Below are positions 36,325 through 44,724 of a DNA stretch of 64,000 bases, piece after piece. Each line of letters starts with the position of its first letter. Position 1 is the first letter of the stretch. Source of the stretch: Oribacterium sp. P6A1 (GTDB taxonomy: Bacteria; Bacillota; Clostridia; Lachnospirales; Lachnospiraceae); the NCBI RefSeq assembly GCF_000702885.1, contig NZ_JNKO01000008.1, positions 85,041-149,040 on the forward strand, in the 5' to 3' direction. Under the pieces are notes generated by a model that did not search any database, had not been told where the DNA came from, and saw only the letters and a program-made list of their open reading frames with translations. The translations under genes were made by a program, and so were the position numbers.

Positions 36325-39300
36325 TCAGACTTTTTCAACAGCAAGAGTAAGATTCTCACCGTTGATGTCCCATGCCTTTTCATAGCCCTGAGACATATTG
36401 TAAACAATAGTATCAGCCATAACTATACGAATGATCTCTTCCTCATTGTTTCTCATGAGGTCGGCCATCTTGTTATTATCCTTTACATACACCTTGATAT
36501 GATCCATAACTTCGAATCCGGCCTCTTTACGCATGGTCTGAATCTTGGAAATGATCTCTCTTACAAATCCCTCTTCTATAAGCTCAGGTGTAAGGTTTGT
36601 GTCGAGCACTACAGTAAGCGCATTGTCTTCTTCTGTAACAAATCCGTCCTTCTCTGCCACATCGATGAGAAGGTCATCCTTTGTAAGCTCTACCTCTGTA
36701 TCACCGTCTACATTGAACTTGAGTACTCCCTCTGTTTCAAGTTCATCCATAGCTGTAGATCCGTCTACCTCTGTAAGATATGTACGGATAGCATTGAGAT
36801 GCTTTCCGTATTTAGGTCCCACAGTCTTGAGCTGTGGCTTGAATGTATATGAAGTGAACTTTCTGAGATCATCCTGGAAGTTCACGTTCTTAACATTGAG
36901 CTCGTCCTCAATGATGCTTACGAAATACCTGTCAAGTTCTGTCTCAGACTTGACATACATATTTCCGATAGGCTGACGATTCTTTACAGCTGCAGTATTT
37001 CTTGCTGCACGACCGAGAATAACTATCTTAAGAACCTTATCCATGCTTGACTCAAGTGAAAGATCGATCATTGATTCATCGGCTGACGGGAAATCACACA
37101 GATGAACTGACTTCTTTGCAGCCGGATCCACTGAGCAAACAAGATTACGATAGATGGACTCTGTGATGAAAGGTACCATCGGAGCCGCAGCCTTAGAGAA
37201 GGTAACAAGAGTTGTATATAAGGTCATATATGCATTGATCTTGTCCTGCTCCATTCCCTTTGCCCAGAAACGCTCTCTTGAACGGCGAACGTACCAGTTA
37301 GACATATCATCGGCAAATTCCTGCATGGCATTAGCAGCCTCAGGAATTCTGAAGTTTGAAAGGTTTTCATCAACAGCCTTTACAACAGAATTCAGCTTGC
37401 TGAGGAGCCACTTATCCATAACTCCCAGTTTGTCATACTCAAGTGAATACTTAGTCGGGTCAAAATTGTCAATGTTCGCATAAAGTACGAAGAACGCGTA
37501 TGTATTCCACAATGTAGAAAGGAACTTACGCTGTCCCTCAACAACTGCCTTGTCATGGAATCTGTTGGGAAGCCATGGTGCAGAGTTTGTATAGAAGAAC
37601 CAGCGGATAGCGTCGGCGCCGTGTTTCTTAAGGGCATCCATAGGATCAACTGCATTGCCCTTTGACTTACTCATCTTCTGTCCGTTCTCATCCTGAACAT
37701 GTCCGAGGACAAGTACGTTCTCATAAGGAGCCTTGTTAAAGAGGATAGTGCTCTCTGCAAGCAGTGAATAGAACCAGCCTCTTGTCTGATCCACGGCCTC
37801 ACAAATGAACTGAGCCGGGAACTGAGCCTCGAAAAGCTCCTTGTTCTCAAACGGATAATGATGCTGAGCGTACGGCATAGCTCCTGAATCGAACCAGCAG
37901 TCGATAACCTCAGGCACTCTCTTCATGTCGCCGCCGCACTTAGGACACTTACATGTGAGCTTGTCCACATAAGGCTTATGAAGCTCTATATGCTCATATC
38001 CAACATAATCCGAGCTGTAGCCTTCCTTACCTGAAGCCTTTAACTCAGCGAGAACATCCTCATAGTTGTATGCCATCTCTCTGAGTTCCTGAATAGAACC
38101 GATTGCATGCTTCTCACCGCAGTCCTTACATACCCAGATATTGAGAGGAGTACCCCAGTAACGGTTACGTGAGAGGCCCCAGTCCTGAACATTCTCAATC
38201 CATGCACCGAAACGGCCTGAACCGATGGTCTCGGGATACCACTTGACTGTGGCATTATTCTTTACGAGGTCATCCTTAACGGCGCTCATCTTGATGAACC
38301 ATGATTCTCTTGCGTAATAAATGAGCGGTGTGTCACATCTCCAGCAGTGGGGATATGAGTGAGTGAACTTAGGCGCATCGAAAAGAAGCTTTCTTGCGGA
38401 AAGATCCTTCAGTACCTCAGGATCACAGCTCACAGCACCTGCAGCGATTTCCTTCTCTGTAGGCTTGCAGCGCATTCCTGCAAAAGGAGTCTCTGCTGTC
38501 ATACATCCGCTCTCATCAACAAACTTTACGAGAGGCATATCATGCTCACGGCCTACACGGGCGTCATCCTCACCGAAGGCAGGAGCCTGGTGAACGATAC
38601 CTGTACCATCTTCAGCGGTTACGTATGCATCAGATACTACGTAGTGAGCTCTCTTGTGCTGCTTTGCGGCCACATCAGCTGCGCACTGATACAGCGGCTC
38701 GTAATCGATTCCCTCAAGGTCAGTTCCCTTATAGGTCTCAAGAACCTCATAAGCCTTCTCACCTTCTTTTGCAAGAGGAGAAAGAACCTTATCAAGCAGT
38801 GATGATGCCATGATATAAGTATATCCGTCCGCAGCCTTAACCTTTGAGTACTCAAGATCAGGGTTTACGCAGAGTGCGGTATTGGATGGAAGTGTCCATG
38901 GTGTAGTTGTCCATGCAAGGAAATAGAAATCCTTATCCTTTGCCTTGAAACGTACTATGGCAGAACGCTCATTGAGCTCCTTATAGCCCTGTGCTACTTC
39001 GTGGCTGGAAAGAGGTGTTCCGCATCTGGGGCAGTAAGGTACTACCTTGAAGCCCTCATAGAGAAGGCCCTTCTTCCAGATCTCCTTAAGGGCCCACCAC
39101 TCTGACTCGATAAAATCATCATGATAGGTAACATACGGGTCATCCATATCTGCCCAGAAGCCTACCTTATAGGAGAAATCCTCCCACATACCCTTGTACT
39201 TCCAGACGTTCTCTTTACATAAATCAATAAAAGGCGCAACTCCATACTTTTCAATCTGTTCCTTACCATTGATTCCGATTGATTTCTCAACCTCAAGCTC

Positions 39301-39576
39301 TACAGGAAGACCGTGGGTATCCCAGCCGGCCTTTCTCGGAACCATGGCACCTTTCATAGCATGAAATCTTGGGATCATGTCCTTGAAAGCACGGGTCTCA
39401 ACATGTCCGATGTGAGGTTTTCCATTTGCGGTTGGAGGACCGTCGTAGAATACGTAAGAAGGATCTCCCTCATGCTCCTTGATGGAGTCTTCAAAGATAT
39501 GATTCTGTCTCCAGAACTCCTCAACCTCATTCTCGCGCTCTACGAAGTTCATGTTTGTATCAACTTTTTTAAACAT
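36325..39576 (-). CDS. ileS: Isoleucyl-tRNA synthetase (eukaryote-like, IleS2 type)
   Basis: A 1083-aa class I synthetase charging tRNA-Ile. The HIGH motif appears in DGPPTANGKPHIGH, the KMSKS loop in GQKMSKSKGNAVDP, and an editing CP1 domain lies between them. The ANGKPHIGH form, RKAGWDTHGLPVELEVEK, and a length over 1050 aa match the eukaryote-like IleS2 group, which usually tolerates mupirocin, rather than standard bacterial IleS1. The promoter is at 39645-39673. There is no T-box in the leader, unlike many Firmicute ileS genes. Confidence 0.95.
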   Translation of the reverse strand: MFKKVDTNMNFVERENEVEEFWRQNHIFEDSIKEHEGDPSYVFYDGPPTANGKPHIGHVETRAFKDMIPRFHAMKGAMVPRKAGWDTHGLPVELEVEKSIGINGKEQIEKYGVAPFIDLCKENVWKYKGMWEDFSYKVGFWADMDDPYVTYHDDFIESEWWALKEIWKKGLLYEGFKVVPYCPRCGTPLSSHEVAQGYKELNERSAIVRFKAKDKDFYFLAWTTTPWTLPSNTALCVNPDLEYSKVKAADGYTYIMASSLLDKVLSPLAKEGEKAYEVLETYKGTDLEGIDYEPLYQCAADVAAKQHKRAHYVVSDAYVTAEDGTGIVHQAPAFGEDDARVGREHDMPLVKFVDESGCMTAETPFAGMRCKPTEKEIAAGAVSCDPEVLKDLSARKLLFDAPKFTHSYPHCWRCDTPLIYYARESWFIKMSAVKDDLVKNNATVKWYPETIGSGRFGAWIENVQDWGLSRNRYWGTPLNIWVCKDCGEKHAIGSIQELREMAYNYEDVLAELKASGKEGYSSDYVGYEHIELHKPYVDKLTCKCPKCGGDMKRVPEVIDCWFDSGAMPYAQHHYPFENKELFEAQFPAQFICEAVDQTRGWFYSLLAESTILFNKAPYENVLVLGHVQDENGQKMSKSKGNAVDPMDALKKHGADAIRWFFYTNSAPWLPNRFHDKAVVEGQRKFLSTLWNTYAFFVLYANIDNFDPTKYSLEYDKLGVMDKWLLSKLNSVVKAVDENLSNFRIPEAANAMQEFADDMSNWYVRRSRERFWAKGMEQDKINAYMTLYTTLVTFSKAAAPMVPFITESIYRNLVCSVDPAAKKSVHLCDFPSADESMIDLSLESSMDKVLKIVILGRAARNTAAVKNRQPIGNMYVKSETELDRYFVSIIEDELNVKNVNFQDDLRKFTSYTFKPQLKTVGPKYGKHLNAIRTYLTEVDGSTAMDELETEGVLKFNVDGDTEVELTKDDLLIDVAEKDGFVTEEDNALTVVLDTNLTPELIEEGFVREIISKIQTMRKEAGFEVMDHIKVYVKDNNKMADLMRNNEEEIIRIVMADTIVYNMSQGYEKAWDINGENLTLAVEKV

Positions 39577-39644
39577 CAGCGCCTTTTCTCCTTAAACATT
39601 TATTAAAACCGAAAAATGGGTAGACTTCGGTCTTTAGCGTACTA

Positions 39645-39673
39645 ATTATATAAAACTCACCCTATAAAATCAA
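39645..39673 (-). promoter_or_regulatory. ileS promoter
   Basis: Minus-strand TTGATT (39668-39673), 17 bases, TATAAT (39645-39650). The leader is about 60 bases and holds a short CCGAA/TTCGG hairpin but no T-box. Confidence 0.85.
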
Positions 39674-39731
39674 GCAACCAGGGGGATTAAATGGTCGTTG
39701 AATAACCTGTGGTTATGTCTTATAAAACAAT

Positions 39732-39776
39732 AAAAAAGCCCGAAGTTTTCATGATATTCCGAAAACTACAGGCTTT
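39732..39776 (-). terminator. Terminator of the LysR/EIIB-like unit
   Basis: Nested stems AAAGCC/GGCTTT and GTTTTC/GAAAAC followed by a minus-strand T-run (39732-39737). Confidence 0.75.
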
Positions 39777-39822
39777 AAATTCACATATATTCTGTTTATC
39801 CCTTGAAGCGGATACTTCTCTG

Positions 39823-40236
39823 TCAGGCCACCGGATTCATCAGCTTTTTAAGCTCAGCCTCTACAGGCAGAACCTCAGAGCCGATGATGATATGAACAGC
39901 TGTCTTACTCGGTCTCAGAACTCCGCCTACCTTGGCAGATCTGATTTTCTTCTCATCCACAGCCCCGTACTCATTTATCTGTATCTTGAGACGGGCACCG
40001 TCGTGATCAACACTCTGTACATTTTCGCTGCCTCCAAGACCTGCCAAAATGATCCGGGCCACCTCTTCCATATCAGCCTTGTTATCCAGAGTGATATGAA
40101 GCTTGTCATCCTCGGCAATCTTCATGGAAAGCTTGTCAGCATTTTTACGCTTGATGGATCTGTAAATGCTGTAACCGATTATTACAGCCACTACCGCAGA
40201 AACAGCGGCAATGATCATTATCATATCTCTATCCAT
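39823..40236 (-). CDS. Membrane-anchored PTS EIIB-like protein lacking the phosphocysteine
   Basis: A 137-aa protein: one N-terminal helix (MIMIIAAVSAVVAVIIGYSIY), then a domain like the glucose-family EIIB (IILAGLGGSENVQSVDHDGARLKI ending IIGSEV). In true EIIB the sequence ENIxxLDACxTRLRV carries the phosphorylated Cys. Here the aligned position is D79 (DHDGARL), so phosphate transfer by the normal route is not possible. It follows the LysR gene by 13 bases and may be a regulatory or structural relic of EIIB. The PTS link is from fold resemblance. Confidence 0.7.
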   Translation of the reverse strand: MDRDMIMIIAAVSAVVAVIIGYSIYRSIKRKNADKLSMKIAEDDKLHITLDNKADMEEVARIILAGLGGSENVQSVDHDGARLKIQINEYGAVDEKKIRSAKVGGVLRPSKTAVHIIIGSEVLPVEAELKKLMNPVA

Positions 40237-40249
40237 AATGGTCTCCTAC

Positions 40250-41158
40250 CTATACTGCATGAGCCTCATACTTTTTCAGCTCCGCAACATAACGCTCTCC
40301 CAGTTCACTGAGAGGAATCTTCTTTTTCTTAATATAGCCTATGGTCATCTTCTCTGATGTATCAAGCTTAACTGTGGTGTATTCAAGACCGTTAAGCTCC
40401 TGACAGATGATACCGGAGCAAAGAGTGTATCCATTCAATCCCACCATGAGATTGAGAGCCGTAGCCCTGTCATCGCACTTTATGATCTGTTTGTAATCAT
40501 AGGTACTGAGAACCTCTTCGGCAAAATAGAAAGAATTATGTTCCCCCTGATAGAAGCTTAGGCAGGGATAATGTCTCAGATCCTCCATGGTGATGAGATC
40601 CTTCTTCGCCATAGGATTGCTCTTGCTCATAAATACATAAATATTACAGTCGAACAGCGGAACAAATTCAAGAGAATCTTCTCTTAATATTTTGCCGATG
40701 ACCTTACTGTTAAAATCATTCATGTATATTACACCCACCTCCGAAGTCTGATTCTTCACGTCGTTTATAACTTCGATGGTCTTTGTTTCCTTCACCGCAA
40801 ACTCGTAAGTATCCATTCCGAATTCTCTGGCAAGGTGAATAAACGCCTCAACAGCAAATGTATAGTGCTGCATGGAAACCGCAAACTTCTTTTTACGGGT
40901 TCCCACATTAACATATTTATCCTCCATGAGCTGATACTGCTCAACGATCTGTCTTGCATATCCGAGGAATTCTTCTCCCTCCGCGGTGATAACTATACCT
41001 CGATTGGATCTCAGGAATATTTCCAGACCTATCTCTTTTTCCAGTTCTTTAATGGCAGCGGACAATGAAGGCTGTGTGATAAACAGATGCTTTGCAGCTT
41101 CGTTCATGGAGCCGCAGTCAGCTACAGCGATAACCTGCTTTAACTGCTGTAATGTCAT
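40250..41158 (-). CDS. LysR-family transcriptional regulator
   Basis: A 302-aa LysR protein with the N-terminal HTH (MTLQQLKQVIAVADCGSMNEAAKHLFITQPSLSAAIKEL) and a C-terminal effector-binding domain of two alpha/beta lobes, marked by EVINDVKNQTSEVGVIY and TMEDLRHYPCLSFYQG. The effector is unknown. It is co-transcribed with the EIIB-like gene, and no divergent target gene is adjacent. Confidence 0.9.
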   Translation of the reverse strand: MTLQQLKQVIAVADCGSMNEAAKHLFITQPSLSAAIKELEKEIGLEIFLRSNRGIVITAEGEEFLGYARQIVEQYQLMEDKYVNVGTRKKKFAVSMQHYTFAVEAFIHLAREFGMDTYEFAVKETKTIEVINDVKNQTSEVGVIYMNDFNSKVIGKILREDSLEFVPLFDCNIYVFMSKSNPMAKKDLITMEDLRHYPCLSFYQGEHNSFYFAEEVLSTYDYKQIIKCDDRATALNLMVGLNGYTLCSGIICQELNGLEYTTVKLDTSEKMTIGYIKKKKIPLSELGERYVAELKKYEAHAV

Positions 41159-41206
41159 AATTATTTCCTTTTACTGTTTCTCGGAGACCGGCGGCAAAAG
41201 CCGCCT

Positions 41207-42280
41207 TTAATCATCCTTTTTTATTTCTGAATAAGTAATAAATCCTGCCGGATCGATATGGATATGCTCTGCCATCCATGTTTCATGTCCTGACCCAACG
41301 ATGGCTGACGGTCTCATGGTGCTGACTGTACCATCATTGTTCAAAAACTCAATGGACGCATCTCTTCTGAAGCAGCCATCCCCTTCATATACCTTCTTTC
41401 CGATGGAACCGTCTTCCTTGCGCTCATAAAGACGCATGCTGGCATAAGTATACCACGCAAAGCCGTTTTCATTTTCAGGCATGATCTGATAGCTTCCTGA
41501 TGATCTGGCAGAAAACTCCGCATAAAGATCAGGATCCTTAACCAGCAGTTCACGATAGATATAGGTCTTATGATCAAGTTCCTCTATCGGTTTTTTTGAA
41601 ATCATACATGAACCGTTGTAGGCAAGACTTGTACCATCCGGTGCAGTTGTGTCCATAAGGGCGGCACCGTCTTCTCCCACATAAAAGTTTCCAACCTTCT
41701 TTGAAGTGGCAAGCACGCCTGTCGTCATATCAAGATGATAGAACTTTCCGTCATCTATCACCCATCCGGAAGCCGGTTTACCCTTTTCAAAATAATATTT
41801 CGCGCCGGAATCATCCGTATACCAGCCTTCATAAAGCTTTGCTTCACCCGTGGAAGGATCACACTTATAAAAAAGAGACGTACCGTCCTCCTGATCCATC
41901 CACATGACAGAATCTGCTTTTGACGTGTTGCTGCTGCCGGCAGCTGCTGCAGCGCTTACCGCTTCTGATGCAGAGTCCAATGCATCCGCCGCAGCACTCA
42001 GGTACGCTGAAACATCAACATTGCCGTAAGCGGCAAGTCCGGAAAGAATATCAGCAGGAACAGGCTGTCCCACGGATCTGAACAGCTCTGCCGTTGTCTG
42101 ATAGTACAGTGCAAGCTGTTTTGTCACCTCTGAATAATCCACTGAAGAAGCAGCTTCTGCAGCAGAGGTCACATAAGTCGTGACAGAATTTTCCTCAGCC
42201 ATCACTCCTGACGCCATCGACACAGACAGAACTGCAGCAGCCGCTATCGCTGCAGCATGCTTTTTAAAATAACTATTCAT
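41207..42280 (-). CDS. Secreted protein with cell-wall-binding repeats
   Basis: A 357-aa exported protein. The signal peptide (KKHAAAIAAAAVLSVSMASG) is cut near VMA-EENS, followed by an Ala/Ser-rich region (about 35-115). Residues about 135-210 hold two to three choline-binding-like repeats (LYEGWYTDDSGAKYYFEKGKPA, GWVIDDGKFYHLD, KKVGNFYVGEDG), which attach proteins to the envelope. The C-terminal 140 residues resemble no enzyme I know. It stands alone and has unusually high Ala content compared with neighbours. Confidence 0.75.
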   Translation of the reverse strand: MNSYFKKHAAAIAAAAVLSVSMASGVMAEENSVTTYVTSAAEAASSVDYSEVTKQLALYYQTTAELFRSVGQPVPADILSGLAAYGNVDVSAYLSAAADALDSASEAVSAAAAAGSSNTSKADSVMWMDQEDGTSLFYKCDPSTGEAKLYEGWYTDDSGAKYYFEKGKPASGWVIDDGKFYHLDMTTGVLATSKKVGNFYVGEDGAALMDTTAPDGTSLAYNGSCMISKKPIEELDHKTYIYRELLVKDPDLYAEFSARSSGSYQIMPENENGFAWYTYASMRLYERKEDGSIGKKVYEGDGCFRRDASIEFLNNDGTVSTMRPSAIVGSGHETWMAEHIHIDPAGFITYSEIKKDD

Positions 42281-42396
42281 ATAGAATTACCCGTTTGAAA
42301 AAGTAAAAATACAGCTTAAATGCCCCGGCATTTACCCCTCCGCCACCGGACAGGCCTAAGGCATTCAAGCCATATAAATACTTTTAAGATTTTTCC

Positions 42397-43380
42397 TTAC
42401 AGAAGAGTATGTCTCTGCTCTTCCTCCGATTTCGGATTGAGATACTTCGGAGCCACATCAAATACCGTAATGCAGCCGGTCTCGCCCTTATTTGCCATAC
42501 GGTAAACTGCTCTTCCATAAGCTGCAAGAACTGAACCTGTGAATTCAGGATTTGAATCAAGCTTCAGGCTGTATTCGATAAGCTCATGATGCTGACCCTC
42601 ATCTCCTGTAACGCCGGATCTCATAACAAATCCTCCATGTGGAAGCTCTGCATGATCACGCTTCATTTCCTCTTCAGAAATGAAGTGAATGGTAACATCA
42701 TAATCCGCATAGTAGTCAGGCATGGTCTTTATGGTATTCTCAACCTTTGCAGCATCAGCGCCCTCTTCAAGAACCACAAATACCTCTCTCTTATGCATCT
42801 CTCTTGCAGTGAACTCCGGCTGTTTGCCGCTTCTTACCGCATCCATGGCCTCCCCGACAGGAAGAGTGTATGAACGTGCATCCTTTACACCGGGAACTCT
42901 TCTTGCGGCATCACTGTGTCCCTGGGAAACTCCCTTTCCCCAGAATGTATAATGCTTTCCTGCAGGAAGAACCGACTCCGCATAGATTCTTGCAATAGAG
43001 AACATACCCGGATCCCATCCGCAGGAAATCATGGCAAGCTTACCGCCCTCCTTTGCAGCAGCATCAACTGCGGCAAAATGCTGAGGAACCTTGGGATGTG
43101 TATCGAAACTGTCGATAACATTAAAATACTTTGCATACTCCGGTGTCTGCTTTGGAAGATCTGTAGCAGAACCGCCGCATATCATCAAAACATCGATCTG
43201 GTCTTTATACTCGAGAATATTGTCAACAGTGTCAACCTTAACACCTTCTGTGTTGATCTTTACTGCAGACGGATCACGACGTGTAAAAACTGCAACCAGC
43301 TTTTCGTCTTCGTTACGCTTAATGGCACTCTCGATTCCACGGGAAAGGTTGCCATATCCAAGTAAACCAATTCTAATCAT
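42397..43380 (-). CDS. ddh: meso-Diaminopimelate dehydrogenase
   Basis: A 327-aa NADPH-dependent enzyme making meso-DAP directly from tetrahydrodipicolinate and ammonia. The N terminus IRIGLLGYGNLSRGIE is a Rossmann motif, and CGGSATDLPKQTPEYAKYFN and SCGWDPGMFSIARIYAE are typical of Ddh. The length is standard. AGGAG precedes the ATG. Together with dapF (20.9 kb) it gives two meso-DAP routes, unless one is used for recycling. Confidence 0.95.
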   Translation of the reverse strand: MIRIGLLGYGNLSRGIESAIKRNEDEKLVAVFTRRDPSAVKINTEGVKVDTVDNILEYKDQIDVLMICGGSATDLPKQTPEYAKYFNVIDSFDTHPKVPQHFAAVDAAAKEGGKLAMISCGWDPGMFSIARIYAESVLPAGKHYTFWGKGVSQGHSDAARRVPGVKDARSYTLPVGEAMDAVRSGKQPEFTAREMHKREVFVVLEEGADAAKVENTIKTMPDYYADYDVTIHFISEEEMKRDHAELPHGGFVMRSGVTGDEGQHHELIEYSLKLDSNPEFTGSVLAAYGRAVYRMANKGETGCITVFDVAPKYLNPKSEEEQRHTLL

Positions 43381-43480
43381 GTTTTTTCTCCTATTGAGTA
43401 AGTCTATAACACCGCGTTACAAAACACCCGAATATTATAACATACAGAAGGTGCCGTGCAATACAATAATGTACCATCAT

Positions 43481-44719
43481 TTATCCAAAGATGTCTTCCA
43501 TGGCTTTCCTGAGATTTTCTTCAGTGCTTTCGGCACTTCCCTGAATCATCTCCTTCTGTCCGCCTCCCCGGCCGTTTACAAGAGCATTGAACTCCTTTGC
43601 CCGGCTTCGTACATCCTCAGTTTCCGACCCTATGACATAGTTCCATGAGGAAGTCCCGGAATCCTGGGAACTATCCACATCCTTAAGGCCGAAAATTCCT
43701 ACCACCTTTGCCTTTGTATGCTTCATGAAATAGTCACAGCACTTTCTGAGTTCCACATTGTTCATACCCTCTTCCACATCAAAAAGGACTCCTGAAAAAT
43801 CCTTCAGAGTCTCTGCCTTCATGGCATAGTATCTCTGATTCAGTTCAGCTATCCGCCTGTCCTTTTTAAAGCTCTCCTCCATATGCTGTCTCACTGCCTC
43901 CTTCACCTCGGAGGGCGCAAAGGAAAGCATGTGGGACAGTTCAAGCAGATCATTATGTTTGTTTCTGTAGTCCTTAAGGGCATCCTTTCCGCAGAAAAGC
44001 TCCACTCTGACTCCACCCTTATGTCCGAGAACAGACAGAATCTTGATAAGACCTATTTCTCCTGTGGTCATCACATGGGTGCCGCAGCAGGCGCAGAGAT
44101 CAGCTCCTCCAAGATCCACCAGCCTCACATCTCCCTTAAGTGCTTTCTTGGAACGGAAATCCGTCTCCATAAGTTCTGCTTCCGAAGGCCAGAGCTGATT
44201 AACAGCTCTGTTTGCAAGCACAACCTCATTAGCCTCTTCTTCTATCTTCATGAGCTGCTCCCATGTAAGAACTCCGTCAAAGTCGATGGTCATGACATCG
44301 CTCATATGAAAGCCCACATTGTTATAACCATAATGCTTATGAACAAGACCGGAGACTATATGCTCACCGCTGTGATTCCGGGAATTTCTCATTCGTCTTT
44401 CCCAGTCTATACTGCAGTGATAAGCTTTTCCGGCTTCCAGAGCTCTGTCGACAGTGTGAAGGATACGGACGGAAACATTGCCCCTTTCATCCATCAGCTT
44501 TTCTCCTGTTGCAGGATCCTTCAGAGCCTCCTCCTGAACATCGCACACCACAGCATCACCGATCATTCCGTGATCCGCCGCCTGGCCACCGCCTTCAGGA
44601 TAAAAGCCATGGGCATCAAGTTCCACCTGATACAGTCCGTCCTTTTCCTCACATGATGTGACTGTCGCATCAAATTCCTTCACGTAAGGAAAACGGTAGT
44701 AAAGTGCATCCTTTTCCAT
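43481..44719 (-). CDS. Alanyl-tRNA editing protein (AlaX-L with DHHA1 domain)
   Basis: A 412-aa free-standing editing enzyme that deacylates mischarged tRNA-Ala, especially Ser-tRNA-Ala. Zinc ligands are H116 and H120 in HSGEHIV and the later CACCGTHV (about residues 209-215). The N-terminal domain is the AlaRS-like beta barrel (EGGGQAADHGMI). The C-terminal DHHA1 domain ends with VNGRGGGQKEMIQGSA. The length fits the long AlaX form. It begins five bases after the M24 peptidase stop and so is co-transcribed. Confidence 0.92.
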   Translation of the reverse strand: MEKDALYYRFPYVKEFDATVTSCEEKDGLYQVELDAHGFYPEGGGQAADHGMIGDAVVCDVQEEALKDPATGEKLMDERGNVSVRILHTVDRALEAGKAYHCSIDWERRMRNSRNHSGEHIVSGLVHKHYGYNNVGFHMSDVMTIDFDGVLTWEQLMKIEEEANEVVLANRAVNQLWPSEAELMETDFRSKKALKGDVRLVDLGGADLCACCGTHVMTTGEIGLIKILSVLGHKGGVRVELFCGKDALKDYRNKHNDLLELSHMLSFAPSEVKEAVRQHMEESFKKDRRIAELNQRYYAMKAETLKDFSGVLFDVEEGMNNVELRKCCDYFMKHTKAKVVGIFGLKDVDSSQDSGTSSWNYVIGSETEDVRSRAKEFNALVNGRGGGQKEMIQGSAESTEENLRKAMEDIFG

Positions 44720-44724
44720 CCCTG

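Noticed and set aside
39577..39680. T-box in the ileS leader
   Set aside because: The conserved AGGGUGGNACCGCG box is absent; the leader is only about 60 bases.
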